DNA from: JANNAT01 sp031384605
GTDB taxonomy: Bacteria; Pseudomonadota; Alphaproteobacteria; Rhodobacterales; Rhodobacteraceae
Direction: 5' to 3'
Assembly: GCA_031384605.1 (NCBI GenBank)
Contig: JANNAT010000140.1
Span: forward strand, 71,500 to 135,499
DNA length: 64,000 bases
The translations under genes were made by a program, and so were the position numbers. The notes below the pieces were generated by a model that was given only the letters and a program-made list of their open reading frames with translations, had not been told where the DNA came from and made no database searches. Within the stretch, counting starts at the first letter, position 1; every line of letters begins with the position of its first letter. This document shows, in pieces, positions 17,531 through 26,279 of the stretch.

Positions 17531-18343
17531 TTAGTCACCGCGAAACACCGGCTTTTCCTTTGCGACAAATGCGCGATAGGCCCGCTCAAAATCGCCCGTC
17601 TGCATGCAAATCGCCTGCGCCTGCGCCTCGGCGTCAATCGCCGCCAGCAGGCCCATATCCCATTCCTGCACCAGTTGATTTTTCGTCATCGCATGGGCAA
17701 AGGTCGGCCCCGCCGCCAACCTTTGCGCCAGGTCCATCGCCTGATCTTCCAAGCTGTCCGCGCCGTGCAGCGCGTTCCAAAACCCCCAGGAGTGCCCTTC
17801 CTGCGCCGTCATTACCCGGCCCGTGAACAGCAGTTCCGCAGCCCGGCCCTGCCCGATGATGCGCGGCAATATCGCGCAAGCCCCCATATCGCAGCCCGCA
17901 AGCCCGACGCGGGTGAACAAAAACGCGCATTTGGCATCCGGCGTCGCCAGCCGAAGATCGGACGCCATCGCGATAATCGCGCCGGCCCCGACAGCCACGC
18001 CATCAACCGCCGCAATGATGGGTTTGCCGCAAGAAATCATTGCCTTGACCAGATCGCCCGTCATCCGGGTAAAGGCCAGCAAATCCTTCATGGGCAAGCC
18101 GATCAGCGGGCCGATAATGTCATGCACATCGCCGCCCGAACAAAAATTTCCGCCATTCGATGCAAACACCACGACGTTCACGTCCGTGGCAGTGGCCAGC
18201 ACGCGAAACGTATCGCGCAGCTCGGCATAACTGGCAAAGGTAAGCGGATTTTTGCGATCGGGTCGTGTCAGGCGGATCACGGCAATGCGTTCTTTGACAT
18301 GCAGGTCAAAGTGTTGCGGCTGAAGGCCTGTCAACTGGGTCAT
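17531..18343 (-). CDS. Enoyl-CoA hydratase/isomerase family protein
   Basis: A 270-residue crotonase-fold protein. The oxyanion-hole regions are FASNGGNFCSGGDVHDIIGPL (about 61-80) and the second glycine segment AVDGVAVGAGAIIAMASDLRLAT. The usual first catalytic Glu region reads FTRVGLAGCDMGACAILPRIIG, so one of the two classical acidic residues is not at its normal place, which suggests a lyase or isomerase reaction other than simple hydration. It probably acts on a ring-cleavage intermediate of 2-aminobenzoyl-CoA. The start overlaps the MarR stop. Confidence 0.88.
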   Translation of the reverse strand: MTQLTGLQPQHFDLHVKERIAVIRLTRPDRKNPLTFASYAELRDTFRVLATATDVNVVVFASNGGNFCSGGDVHDIIGPLIGLPMKDLLAFTRMTGDLVKAMISCGKPIIAAVDGVAVGAGAIIAMASDLRLATPDAKCAFLFTRVGLAGCDMGACAILPRIIGQGRAAELLFTGRVMTAQEGHSWGFWNALHGADSLEDQAMDLAQRLAAGPTFAHAMTKNQLVQEWDMGLLAAIDAEAQAQAICMQTGDFERAYRAFVAKEKPVFRGD

Positions 18344-18774
18344 GGCTTGCGCATCCGTTTCAAAATCTCGGTCAATGTGTCCAGATCGGCGTCATTCAAA
18401 CCGGCGAACAACTGATCCACCTCGGTTTCATGCTGGGATGCCAGACCTTCAAACTGAGCCAATCCTACGGGTGTCAACGCCACAAACACCGTGCGCCGAT
18501 CGGCATCAGATTGGGTGCGCTGCACCAACCCATCGGATTCCAACCTGTCAACCACCGCCGTGGCATTACCGTTTGACACCAACAACATCCGTGACAGTTC
18601 CGACATCGTCACCTCATCGCGGCGCCGGTAAAGGGCGGCCAGCACGTCAAAGCGCGGCAACGTGGTGTCGTGTTTCACGCGCAGAAATTCGCGCAAATAG
18701 CTTTCTGATGCGCGGGTTACACCCAACAGCCTGATCCACATCTTCAGGCGGCGCTTGGACAGCGGGTCTTTCAT
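18340..18774 (-). CDS. MarR family transcriptional regulator (aminobenzoate operon)
   Basis: A 144-residue winged-helix regulator. The recognition helix region is VTMSELSRMLLVSNGNATAVVDRLESDGLV and the wing is RTQSDADRRTVFVALTPVG. MarR regulators of aromatic-acid CoA pathways, such as BadR and CouR, usually respond to the CoA thioester and bind palindromes at the promoter they repress. The likely target is the perfect 18-bp palindrome at 21843-21860. ATG at 18774 overlaps the SDR stop by 4 bp, so the upstream part of the frame was discarded. Confidence 0.9.
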   Translation of the reverse strand: MKDPLSKRRLKMWIRLLGVTRASESYLREFLRVKHDTTLPRFDVLAALYRRRDEVTMSELSRMLLVSNGNATAVVDRLESDGLVQRTQSDADRRTVFVALTPVGLAQFEGLASQHETEVDQLFAGLNDADLDTLTEILKRMRKP

Positions 18775-19511
18775 CCCTCGCCCCCTGATATCGCGATGGC
18801 CTGCCCGTTTACCCCCACTGCCCCATCCGAGCACAGCCATAGCGCCATGGAACTGATTTCAGACGGCGCAATCAGGCGGCCTTGCGGGTTGGTGGCGGTC
18901 AGGCTGGCAAGCGCAAATTCGCGCGATTTGCCAGTCTTTGCCATGATATTGGCGATGACGGCTTCGGTCATTTCGGTGTCGATATAGCCCGGACAAATCG
19001 CATTTGCCGTAATGCCCTTGCGCGCCACCTCAAAGGCCACCGATTTTATCATCCCCACCACGCCATGCTTTGCCGCCGCATAGCCCGCCGTATAGGCCAT
19101 GCCCCGCAACCCCGCGATGGACGCGATTGCAATCAGCCGCCCACCGGGGGCCATTTGGCCCAGCCCGTCGCGCAAGGTCAGGAACGTGCCCGTCAGGTTC
19201 ACCGCAATCATCCGGTTGAACTGGTCCAGCGGCATCCGCGCAAACGGCGCGCTTTCCCCGGCACCCGCATTGGCGATCACAATCTGGCAGGGCCCGGCGG
19301 CCGCAAACATCGCAGCTACTGCTGCCTCGTCCGTCACGTCCGCCACCACGCTTACCACTCCCGGCAGCCCTTCGGCCACAGCCGCCAAGGCCTCCGCGCG
19401 CCTGCCGGCAATCACCACTTGCGCGCCTGCCGCGTGAAAGGCCCGCGCCATATCGGCCCCGGTGCCAGACCCGCCGCCGGTGATCAAAACCCGTTTACCG
19501 TGAACTGTCAT
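18771..19511 (-). CDS. Short-chain dehydrogenase/reductase (SDR)
   Basis: A 246-residue Rossmann enzyme with the cofactor motif TGGGSGTGADMARAF (about 11-25), NAG in VIANAGAGESAPF, the active-site Ser in IAIASIAG, and the YxxxK pair in YTAGYAAAKHGVVG. It would oxidise or reduce a hydroxyl group on an alicyclic or ring-opened CoA intermediate with NAD(P). Gene order between abmA-like and marR genes supports a place in 2-aminobenzoyl-CoA degradation. ATGA overlaps at both ends. Confidence 0.91.
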   Translation of the reverse strand: MTVHGKRVLITGGGSGTGADMARAFHAAGAQVVIAGRRAEALAAVAEGLPGVVSVVADVTDEAAVAAMFAAAGPCQIVIANAGAGESAPFARMPLDQFNRMIAVNLTGTFLTLRDGLGQMAPGGRLIAIASIAGLRGMAYTAGYAAAKHGVVGMIKSVAFEVARKGITANAICPGYIDTEMTEAVIANIMAKTGKSREFALASLTATNPQGRLIAPSEISSMALWLCSDGAVGVNGQAIAISGGEG

Positions 19512-21793
19512 GCGCGTATCACCTCAGCAGCGCGCTGCACCAGCCGCCGTGCCTGATCGCGCCCCGCATGATAGGGCAGCGGCCAGAACCCGCCGGTATC
19601 ACCCGCCTGAATGCCCGCATGCAGAGTCCAGTAGGGATCGGCCAGATGCGGCCGTGCCAGTGCGACCAGATCGGCGCGCCCCGCCAGCAAGATCGAGTTT
19701 ACGTGATCCACTTCGGTGATATTGCCCACCGCCATAGTGGCCAAACCCGCCTCATTCTTGATCCGGTCACTGAACGGGGTTTGAAACATGCGGCCATAGA
19801 TTGGTTGTGCGTCGACCGAGGTTTGCCCGGCGGACACATCTATAATATCCGCCCCAGCAAACGCAAACATCATTGCAATATCAACGGCCTCGGCGGGCGT
19901 CACCCCCGCATCGCCCATCCAGTCATTCGCCGATATCCGCACCGCCATCGGTTTGGCCCCCGGCCAGACGGCCCGCATTTGCGCAAACACCTCTAACGGA
20001 AACCGCATGCGGTTTTCCAAAGACTCGCCATAGTCATCTTGCCGCGTGTTCGACAACGGCGAGATAAAGCTGGAGATCAGATAGCCGTGTGCCGCATGCA
20101 GTTCGACCATATCAAAATCGGCACCATCCGCCATTTCGGTGGCGCGGATGAACTGGCGGATGACATTATCCATATCGTCACGGTCCATCGCCTTTGGCAC
20201 AGCATTACCCGCCTGCCACGGGATTGCCGATGCACTCAGCAGCGGCCAGTTGCCCGATACCAAAGGCGCGTCACTGTCGGCCCAACCCACTTGGGTAGAT
20301 CCTTTGCGCCCCGAATGGCCGATCTGGCAGCAGGTTTTCGCCTGCGTTTCAGTGTGGATGAAATCGTTGATCCGCTTCCACGCCAATTCATGCTTTGGCG
20401 CATATAGCCCGGTGCAGCCCGGCGTGATCCGGCCATTCGGCGAAACGCAGGTCATTTCGGTATAAACCAGCCCCGCCCCGCCCTTGGCGCGTTCGCCGTA
20501 ATGCACCAGATGCCAATCGCCGGGGGTGCCATCCACCGCGCGGTACTGCGCCATGGGGGATACGACAATGCGGTTTTCCAGCCGCATGCCCCGCATCTGA
20601 AACGGCGCGAACATCGGCATCCGGCCCGGCTGCCCGCCCTGTTGGGCCGCAAACCAGTCTTCGGCCCCGCGCAGCCATTCAGGATCGCGCAAGCGCAGGT
20701 TTTCGTGGGAAATCCGTTGGCTGCGGGTCAGCAAGGAATAGGCGAACTGGGGGGCGGGCATATCAAGGTACCGCTCCACTTCCTCAAACCATTCCAGCGA
20801 ATTGCGCGCGGCTGATTGCAGGCGCAACACTTCGATGCGGCGTTCGTCCTGATAGCGTTGGAAGGCTTGTTTCAATGTCGGTTCGGAATGAATGTAATCG
20901 GCCAAGGCAATCGCACTATCAAACGCCAGCCTTGTGCCTGATCCGATGGAAAAATGGCTGGTCGCCGTGGCATCGCCCATCAGCACGACGTTTTCATGAT
21001 ACCAGGTTTCACAAATCACCCGGGGAAACTGCATCCACACCGCCGATCCGCGCAGATGGGCGGCGTTTGACATCAGGGCGTGACTGCCAAGATGATCGGC
21101 GAAAATCGCCTCGCAGGTGGCCACGGTTTCCTCTTTGGACATGTCCGCAAAGCCCCATGCGTCCCATGTGGCGGGCAGACATTCGACTATAAACGTCGCG
21201 GTGTTATCATCGAATTGGTAGACATGCGCCCAGACCCAGCCATGCGCGGTTTTCTCGAATATAAATGTAAAGGCATCGTCGAATTTCTGATGCGTGCCCA
21301 GCCAGACGAATTTGCATTTGCGCACATCAACGTCGGGCTTGAACACATCGGCATATTCTGCGCGCACGGCCGAGTTGATGCCGTCGGTCGCCACCACCAG
21401 ATCGTATTCGGCGCGGTAGTCTTCCGCCGTTTTGAACTCTGTCTCGAACTGCAGGTCGACACCCAATTCCTGCGCGCGGGCCTGCAAAATCACCAGCATC
21501 GCGCGGCGGCCAATCCCCGCAAAGCCGTGCCCGCCAGACACCGTGCGCACCCCATCATGCACCACCGCGATATCATCCCAATAGGCAAACTGGGCGCGAA
21601 TGGCATCGGTGCTGATGGGATCGTTCTTTTGCATCCGCGACAGCGCGTCATCCGACAGCACAACGCCCCAGCCAAAGGTGTCATTCGCCTTGTTGCGCTC
21701 CAGCACTGTCACCTGATGACCCGGATCACGCAGCTTCATAGAAATCGCGAAATACAACCCCGCCGGACCGCCGCCCAAACATAGAACCTTCAT
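19508..21793 (-). CDS. Two-domain FAD monooxygenase / old-yellow-enzyme reductase (2-aminobenzoyl-CoA monooxygenase/reductase type)
   Basis: A 761-residue fusion. The N-terminal ~400 residues form a PHBH-type FAD monooxygenase (GGGPAGLYFAISMKLRD at the start, and VVLMGDATATSHFSIGSGTR, the usual second FAD motif). The C-terminal ~360 form an old-yellow-enzyme FMN barrel (MPMFAPFQMRGMRLENRIVV, GERAKGGAGLVYTEMTCVSP, CCQIGHSGRKGS, VELHAAHGYLISSFISPLSN). This pairing is that of AbmA of Azoarcus evansii, which hydroxylates and then reduces 2-aminobenzoyl-CoA; databases often call it salicylyl-CoA 5-hydroxylase/oxidoreductase. ATG at 21793 gives the canonical MKVLCLGGGPAG start. It is the first gene of the minus-strand operon. 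Confidence 0.92.
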   Translation of the reverse strand: MKVLCLGGGPAGLYFAISMKLRDPGHQVTVLERNKANDTFGWGVVLSDDALSRMQKNDPISTDAIRAQFAYWDDIAVVHDGVRTVSGGHGFAGIGRRAMLVILQARAQELGVDLQFETEFKTAEDYRAEYDLVVATDGINSAVRAEYADVFKPDVDVRKCKFVWLGTHQKFDDAFTFIFEKTAHGWVWAHVYQFDDNTATFIVECLPATWDAWGFADMSKEETVATCEAIFADHLGSHALMSNAAHLRGSAVWMQFPRVICETWYHENVVLMGDATATSHFSIGSGTRLAFDSAIALADYIHSEPTLKQAFQRYQDERRIEVLRLQSAARNSLEWFEEVERYLDMPAPQFAYSLLTRSQRISHENLRLRDPEWLRGAEDWFAAQQGGQPGRMPMFAPFQMRGMRLENRIVVSPMAQYRAVDGTPGDWHLVHYGERAKGGAGLVYTEMTCVSPNGRITPGCTGLYAPKHELAWKRINDFIHTETQAKTCCQIGHSGRKGSTQVGWADSDAPLVSGNWPLLSASAIPWQAGNAVPKAMDRDDMDNVIRQFIRATEMADGADFDMVELHAAHGYLISSFISPLSNTRQDDYGESLENRMRFPLEVFAQMRAVWPGAKPMAVRISANDWMGDAGVTPAEAVDIAMMFAFAGADIIDVSAGQTSVDAQPIYGRMFQTPFSDRIKNEAGLATMAVGNITEVDHVNSILLAGRADLVALARPHLADPYWTLHAGIQAGDTGGFWPLPYHAGRDQARRLVQRAAEVIRA

Positions 21794-21842
21794 GGCGTTT
21801 CCTTCGCATTGCTTAAAACACAGAGTTACACCGCTGCAAAAC

Positions 21843-21860
21843 AATTTCAAGCTTGAAATT
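21843..21860. promoter_or_regulatory. Perfect 18-bp palindrome, probable MarR operator of the divergent aminobenzoate operons
   Basis: AATTTCAAGCTTGAAATT is exactly self-complementary and lies between the divergent starts at 21793 and 21901. On the minus strand its TTGAAA (21845-21850) is 16 bp from TAACTC (21823-21828), a fair sigma-70 promoter pair for the abmA-like operon, so binding would block the -35 region. Assignment to the MarR gene at 18340 is inference. Confidence 0.65.
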
Positions 21861-21900
21861 TAATTCTTGCAGTTTCGCGCCAAGGGTGCAGGATAATGGC

Positions 21901-22659
21901 ATGGACGATTTGATCATCACACAGATGCCAGGTTGGGTGAAAATCACCCTGAACCGCCCGGCCGTAAAAAACGCCTTGAACACGGCGGTTTTGGCGGCCT
22001 TGGCTGCGGCATTGACGATTTGTGCGGCAGACCCCAAATGCCATGCCGTCCTGATTTGCGGCGCAGAGGGGAATTTCGCGGCGGGCGCGGATGTGTCGGA
22101 AATTGCATATAAGACCAGCGCGGAAGCTGCCGTTGATCCACGCAAAGGTTATTGGGCGTCGATCCGGGCATTTTCCAAACCATTGGTGGCGGCGGTGGAT
22201 GGCTATGCTTTGGGGGCTGGGTTCGAACTGGCTCTGATGGCCGATTTCATTGTGCTGGGGGCGGATGCGAAACTGGGGCTGCCCGAATCCAATCTGGGGC
22301 TGATCCCCGGTGCGGGGGGTGGGCAAAGACTGCTGGCTTTGGCAGGCCGCGCACGGGCATCACGCCTTGTGATGTTGGGCGAGGTTATCGACGCAACCAC
22401 AGCATATGATTGGGGAATAGCCGGATGGATGGCGGATGGACCTGCCCTGCCTTTGGCGACAGAAATTGTTGCACGCCTGTGCAACCGCGCGCCTTTGGCC
22501 ATGATCACAGCCAAGGCCGCTTTAGTTGCAGGGGCCGAAGCGGCACTGGCATTCGATGTTGAACGCGCCGGGTTTGAACGGTTGATGGACAGCGCCGACA
22601 AGGCCGAAGGATTGGCCGCGTTCAAAGCGCGACGCCGCGCGGTTTTTACCGGAAAATGA
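21901..22659 (+). CDS. Enoyl-CoA hydratase/isomerase family protein
   Basis: A 252-residue crotonase-fold enzyme, the first gene of the plus-strand arm. Oxyanion-hole segments are CGAEGNFAAGADVSEIAYKT and AVDGYALGAGFELALMADFI, and GLPESNLGLIPGAGGGQRL supplies one acidic active-site residue in the usual position. It would hydrate an unsaturated dicarboxylyl-CoA intermediate before the adjacent dehydrogenase and thiolase. ATG at 21901, not the longer frame, because the upstream part overlaps the operator palindrome. The stop overlaps the next start by 4 bp. Confidence 0.91.
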   Translation: MDDLIITQMPGWVKITLNRPAVKNALNTAVLAALAAALTICAADPKCHAVLICGAEGNFAAGADVSEIAYKTSAEAAVDPRKGYWASIRAFSKPLVAAVDGYALGAGFELALMADFIVLGADAKLGLPESNLGLIPGAGGGQRLLALAGRARASRLVMLGEVIDATTAYDWGIAGWMADGPALPLATEIVARLCNRAPLAMITAKAALVAGAEAALAFDVERAGFERLMDSADKAEGLAAFKARRRAVFTGK

Positions 22660-23783
22660 CCCGAACGGCGATCATCGCAGTCGTTGGCCTTGGCACGATG
22701 GGATTGGGCATTGCGCAAACCTATGCCGCCGCAGGCTTTACGGTTTTGGCAACCGATGCGCACCCGCCCACGCGCGATGCCGCAAAGGTGCTACTTGCCG
22801 ATGCTTTGGCCAAGCGTGTCAGCGCGGGCAAATTGACACTCGCCGCCCAAGAGGCAACTTTGGCAAATCTGGTGGTCGTCGCAAGCTTGGCCGACCTGAC
22901 CGCCGCCGATCTGATCATCGAGGCGATTGTCGAAAATCTGGGGGCAAAGCAGGCGTTGTTTGCGGCTCTGGAACAGGTAATTGCCCCCGATGCAGTGCTA
23001 GCCACCAATACCTCATCGTTGTCGGTCAACGCTGTTGCGGCGGGGCTGATCCACCCCAACCGCGTGCTGGGGCTGCATTTCTTCAACCCCGCCCCTGTGA
23101 TGCGATTGGTGGAACTGGTGCCCCATGCCACCACCACTGCGCAGGCGCTGACCCTTGCACGCCAAGTGACTGAACTGGCGGGCAAAACAGTGATCCAAGC
23201 CCCCGACCTGCCCGGTTTTATCGTTAACCGCTGCGCGCGGCCCTATTACGGCGAGGCGCTGGCGATGCTGGAAGAAGGCCGCATCGCGGGCGATATTGAT
23301 GCGGCCATGCGAGCGGCGGGGTATCCGCTGGGACCGTTTGCGCTGATTGATCTGATCGGGGCAGATATCAATCTGGCGGCCACCGTCAGGCTGCACGCGG
23401 CCATGGGAAATCATCCGCGATATCATCCGTTTGACGCCTTGCGCGGGGCAGTTGCAGCGGGGCGATTGGGGCGCAAGACGGGGTCTGGTTTCATTGATCC
23501 GGGGCGGACGACAGCCGCCCCACCAGATGCCGCCGATATCGCCCTACGCCTTCAGGCGGCCTTGATCAATGAGGCGGGGTATCTGCTGGCCGAGGCCGCG
23601 ATCACGCCGCAAGACATTGATACCGCCCTGATTTTGGGCCTTAATTTTCCGCGCGGGCCTTTTGTCGCCTTGTCCAGCATCGGCAAACCCCGCATTCTGG
23701 CGCTGTTGGCGGCTTTGGAAACAAATGCCCCGCCGCATCTGAAATCGCGCTATCTGCCAGCGCCCGTGTTGAGGTTGCCATGA
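22656..23783 (+). CDS. 3-hydroxyacyl-CoA dehydrogenase (PaaH type)
   Basis: A 375-residue stand-alone NAD-dependent 3-hydroxyacyl-CoA dehydrogenase. The Rossmann motif is VVGLGTMGLGIAQTYAAAGF (about 9-28), the catalytic histidine lies in VLGLHFFNPAPVMRLVELV, and the signature APDLPGFIVNRCARPYYGEA opens the C-terminal domain, which is present twice (the second copy near LINEAGYLLAEAAITPQDID). It oxidises a 3-hydroxy dicarboxylyl-CoA such as 3-hydroxyadipyl-CoA. It is tightly coupled (ATGA) with the hydratase and thiolase genes. Confidence 0.93.
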   Translation: MTRTAIIAVVGLGTMGLGIAQTYAAAGFTVLATDAHPPTRDAAKVLLADALAKRVSAGKLTLAAQEATLANLVVVASLADLTAADLIIEAIVENLGAKQALFAALEQVIAPDAVLATNTSSLSVNAVAAGLIHPNRVLGLHFFNPAPVMRLVELVPHATTTAQALTLARQVTELAGKTVIQAPDLPGFIVNRCARPYYGEALAMLEEGRIAGDIDAAMRAAGYPLGPFALIDLIGADINLAATVRLHAAMGNHPRYHPFDALRGAVAAGRLGRKTGSGFIDPGRTTAAPPDAADIALRLQAALINEAGYLLAEAAITPQDIDTALILGLNFPRGPFVALSSIGKPRILALLAALETNAPPHLKSRYLPAPVLRLP

Positions 23784-24958
23784 CCGACGTCTACCTATGC
23801 GCCATGCGCCGCACGCCGTTCGGGCGCTATGGTGGCAGCCTTTCGGCGGTGCGCCCCGATGATCTGGCGGCGATTGTGATCGACGGGTTGCTGGATCTGC
23901 ATGATATCCCGGTGGATGAAGTGATCTTTGGCTGCGTCAATCAGGCGGGGGAAGACAACCGCAACGTGGCGCGCATGGCGGTGCTGCTGTCGCGCCTGGG
24001 GCCATCGGTGCCTGCCTTCACGGTTAACCGGTTGTGCGCCAGCGGGCTGGACGCAGTTATTGCGGGCATGCGGGTAATCCGGGACGGTGCGGCGGATGTG
24101 ATCATCGCGGGCGGTGTCGAATCGATGTCGCGCGCGCCTTATGTGATGGAAAAACCCGAGGTGGCCTTTTCACGCAACCCCCAAATGGTGGACAGCACGA
24201 TTGGTTGGCGGTTTGCACACGCACAGATCGCGGCGCGCTATGGTCTTGAATCCATGCCGGAAACGGCGGAAAATGTGGCGGATCAGTGCCAGATTTCGCG
24301 CAGCGATCAGGATGGGTTCGCGCTGCGCAGCCATGCGCGGTATGATGCGGGCTGGCATGGAGCCGATATTTTGCCTGTCACCATCCCCACCAAAGACGGT
24401 GACAAAATCATCAGCCTTGATGAACACCCCCGCCCCACCAGTCTGGAAAAACTGGCGCTGTTGCCCACCCCGTTTCGGATAGGTGGATCGGTAACGGCGG
24501 GCAATGCGTCGGGCATCAATGACGGCGCGGCGGCGGTGTTGCTGGCCTCGGGTGCTGCCGTTGTGAAATATGGCTTAACCCCCTTGGCCCGGCTTGGACA
24601 TGCGGCATCGGGTGGGGTCGTGCCCCGCGTCATGGGATTGGGACCGATAGAGGCACTGCGACGTTTGACGGCGCGAACGGGACTTGCACCGCAGGATTTC
24701 GACGTGATCGAGCTGAACGAGGCCTTTGCCGCCCAAGTGCTGGCCTGCACCCGCGACTGGGGGCTGCCGGATGATGCGGCCCAAGTGAATGCTTACGGCG
24801 GTGCAATCAGCATGGGGCATCCGTTGGGGGCCTCTGGTGCGCGGATTGCCGGAACCGTGGCGCGTAGGCTTTTCGAGGGGGGCGCCAAATCCGGCGTGGC
24901 CACCCTGTGCGTTGGTGTCGGCCAAGGCGTTGCCCTGACTTTACATGCGGTGGAATAA
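23780..24958 (+). CDS. Thiolase (beta-ketoadipyl-CoA/acetyl-CoA acetyltransferase type)
   Basis: A 392-residue thiolase. The nucleophile is Cys86 in TVNRLCASGLDAV, the GHPLGASGAR loop carries the catalytic His, and the second Cys is in ATLCVGVGQG. The N-terminus CAMRRTPFGRYGGSLSAVRPDDLAA resembles PcaF/PaaJ, which cleave 3-oxoadipyl-CoA to succinyl-CoA and acetyl-CoA. That would be the last step of the aminobenzoyl-CoA route encoded here. The start overlaps the preceding stop, and the stop overlaps the next start by one base. Confidence 0.93.
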   Translation: MTDVYLCAMRRTPFGRYGGSLSAVRPDDLAAIVIDGLLDLHDIPVDEVIFGCVNQAGEDNRNVARMAVLLSRLGPSVPAFTVNRLCASGLDAVIAGMRVIRDGAADVIIAGGVESMSRAPYVMEKPEVAFSRNPQMVDSTIGWRFAHAQIAARYGLESMPETAENVADQCQISRSDQDGFALRSHARYDAGWHGADILPVTIPTKDGDKIISLDEHPRPTSLEKLALLPTPFRIGGSVTAGNASGINDGAAAVLLASGAAVVKYGLTPLARLGHAASGGVVPRVMGLGPIEALRRLTARTGLAPQDFDVIELNEAFAAQVLACTRDWGLPDDAAQVNAYGGAISMGHPLGASGARIAGTVARRLFEGGAKSGVATLCVGVGQGVALTLHAVE

Positions 24959-26085
24959 TGATGTCTGACAGTTATTTCCTTTACCATTCCATTGGGATGT
25001 ATCCCAGCAAAGCCCGCGATCTGGCGGGGGCGATGGCCGAGTTTGCTTTTGTCTGGGGCCGCCCGGATGACGCGCAATGGGGCTATGCCTTGGGGATGCG
25101 GCAGAAATTCATTGATCGCTGGCGCACGATTATCAGCGCGCCGCCGCAATCGGTGACGACGTTTGAAAGTGTCACCGGGGCGTTTCACGCGCTGCTAGCG
25201 TCGCTGCCTGTGGGGCATTTGCGGGGGCGGTCTGTGCTGGTGGGGGCGGATTGTTTTCCGTCCAATCATTTCTTGCTGCAAGGGATGGCCGAAAAATACG
25301 GCTTTACCCTTGTTACCGTGCCGCTGCGCCAAGGGGCTGGCCATGTAGAGGATGAGGATTTTCTGGATCACTGGACGCCGCAGGTGGGGTTGGCCCTGTT
25401 GACGTGGATCAGTTCAACCACGTCGCACCGCATTGATCTGGCCGCACTGGTGGCACATGGCCGCCGGATGGGCAGCCTGATCGGGGTGGACATCACCCAA
25501 GGGGCGGGGTTGCTGCCGTTTGATGTGATGGCCCCCGAGGTGGATTTTGCCATCTCGACCAGTTTGAAATGGATGTGTGGCACGCCGGGCGCAGGAATTT
25601 TATACCTGTCGCCCCGCTTGATCGCCCATTGCCACCCTGAATTGCGCGGTTGGTTCAGCCAGGACAATCCGTTCAACTGGGATATCACCAAATTTGCGCT
25701 GGCCCCCGATATCCGGCGCTTTGACAATGGCACTCCGGGGGTGATGGCGGCGTTGGCCAGCCTGCCCGCATTGGATTGGCACGCGGGCCAGGACCGGGCA
25801 GCTTTGGCGGCGCATAACCGGCATCTGACGGCGATGCTGATCGCTGCTGCCGATCAATTGGGGCTGGATATGGTCACGCCGCGCAGCGATTTCAGGCGCG
25901 GCGGGTCGGTGATGCTGCGCCTGCCCGAGGCAGTGCCCGCCGCCGATGTGGTGGCAAGGTTGCGAACCTTGGGGATTTATACCGACAACCGCAGCCAGAT
26001 CCTACGCCTGTCGCCGGGGGTGATGACAACGGTTGCAGGCACGCAAAGGCTGATTGCGGCGTTGACGGCGGTGGTGCGACCCTAA
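24958..26085 (+). CDS. Kynureninase-like PLP enzyme (class V aminotransferase fold)
   Basis: A 375-residue fold-type-I PLP enzyme. D178 (LIGVDITQGAGLLPFD) would contact the pyridine nitrogen and K204 in ISTSLKWMCGTPGAGILYL forms the Schiff base; this last segment resembles kynureninase (YKYLCGGPG) more than SufS or SGAT. Kynureninase cleaves kynurenine to anthranilate and alanine, which would feed directly into this anthranilate pathway, so the context is suggestive. The sequence is diverged, though, and another beta-eliminating or transaminating role is possible. It follows the thiolase directly (TAATG overlap). Confidence 0.75.
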   Translation: MMSDSYFLYHSIGMYPSKARDLAGAMAEFAFVWGRPDDAQWGYALGMRQKFIDRWRTIISAPPQSVTTFESVTGAFHALLASLPVGHLRGRSVLVGADCFPSNHFLLQGMAEKYGFTLVTVPLRQGAGHVEDEDFLDHWTPQVGLALLTWISSTTSHRIDLAALVAHGRRMGSLIGVDITQGAGLLPFDVMAPEVDFAISTSLKWMCGTPGAGILYLSPRLIAHCHPELRGWFSQDNPFNWDITKFALAPDIRRFDNGTPGVMAALASLPALDWHAGQDRAALAAHNRHLTAMLIAAADQLGLDMVTPRSDFRRGGSVMLRLPEAVPAADVVARLRTLGIYTDNRSQILRLSPGVMTTVAGTQRLIAALTAVVRP

Positions 26086-26102
26086 GCTAAACCGCGCATA
26101 AA

Positions 26103-26198
26103 GCGGGATGGATTTTCATTGGAACATCTCGTATCGGAAAACGCGGTCGAGCGCCCGCGAGAGGCAGCGATTTCCGATTCAATGTAAATCCATCCCGC
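26103..26198. repeat. 96-nt structured intergenic element with long inverted repeat
   Basis: Outer 19-nt arms at 26103-26121 and 26180-26198 (starting GCGGGATGGATTT) pair at 18 of 19 positions. Inside, ATCGGAAA (26133-26140) pairs with TTTCCGAT (26171-26178), and GCGG..CCCGC can form a third small stem. It lies between the kynureninase-like and flavin-reductase genes and would fold strongly in the transcript. It may be a palindromic repeat or miniature element, or a terminator/attenuator that lowers expression of the flavin reductase. Confidence 0.65.
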
Positions 26199-26279
26199 CC
26201 ATAAGGGTGGATAATTACCGCAACCTGCCCTATCTGACCGATGTTGGTCCGCCAAGGGCCTGCCCGTATCGGAGCCCGC

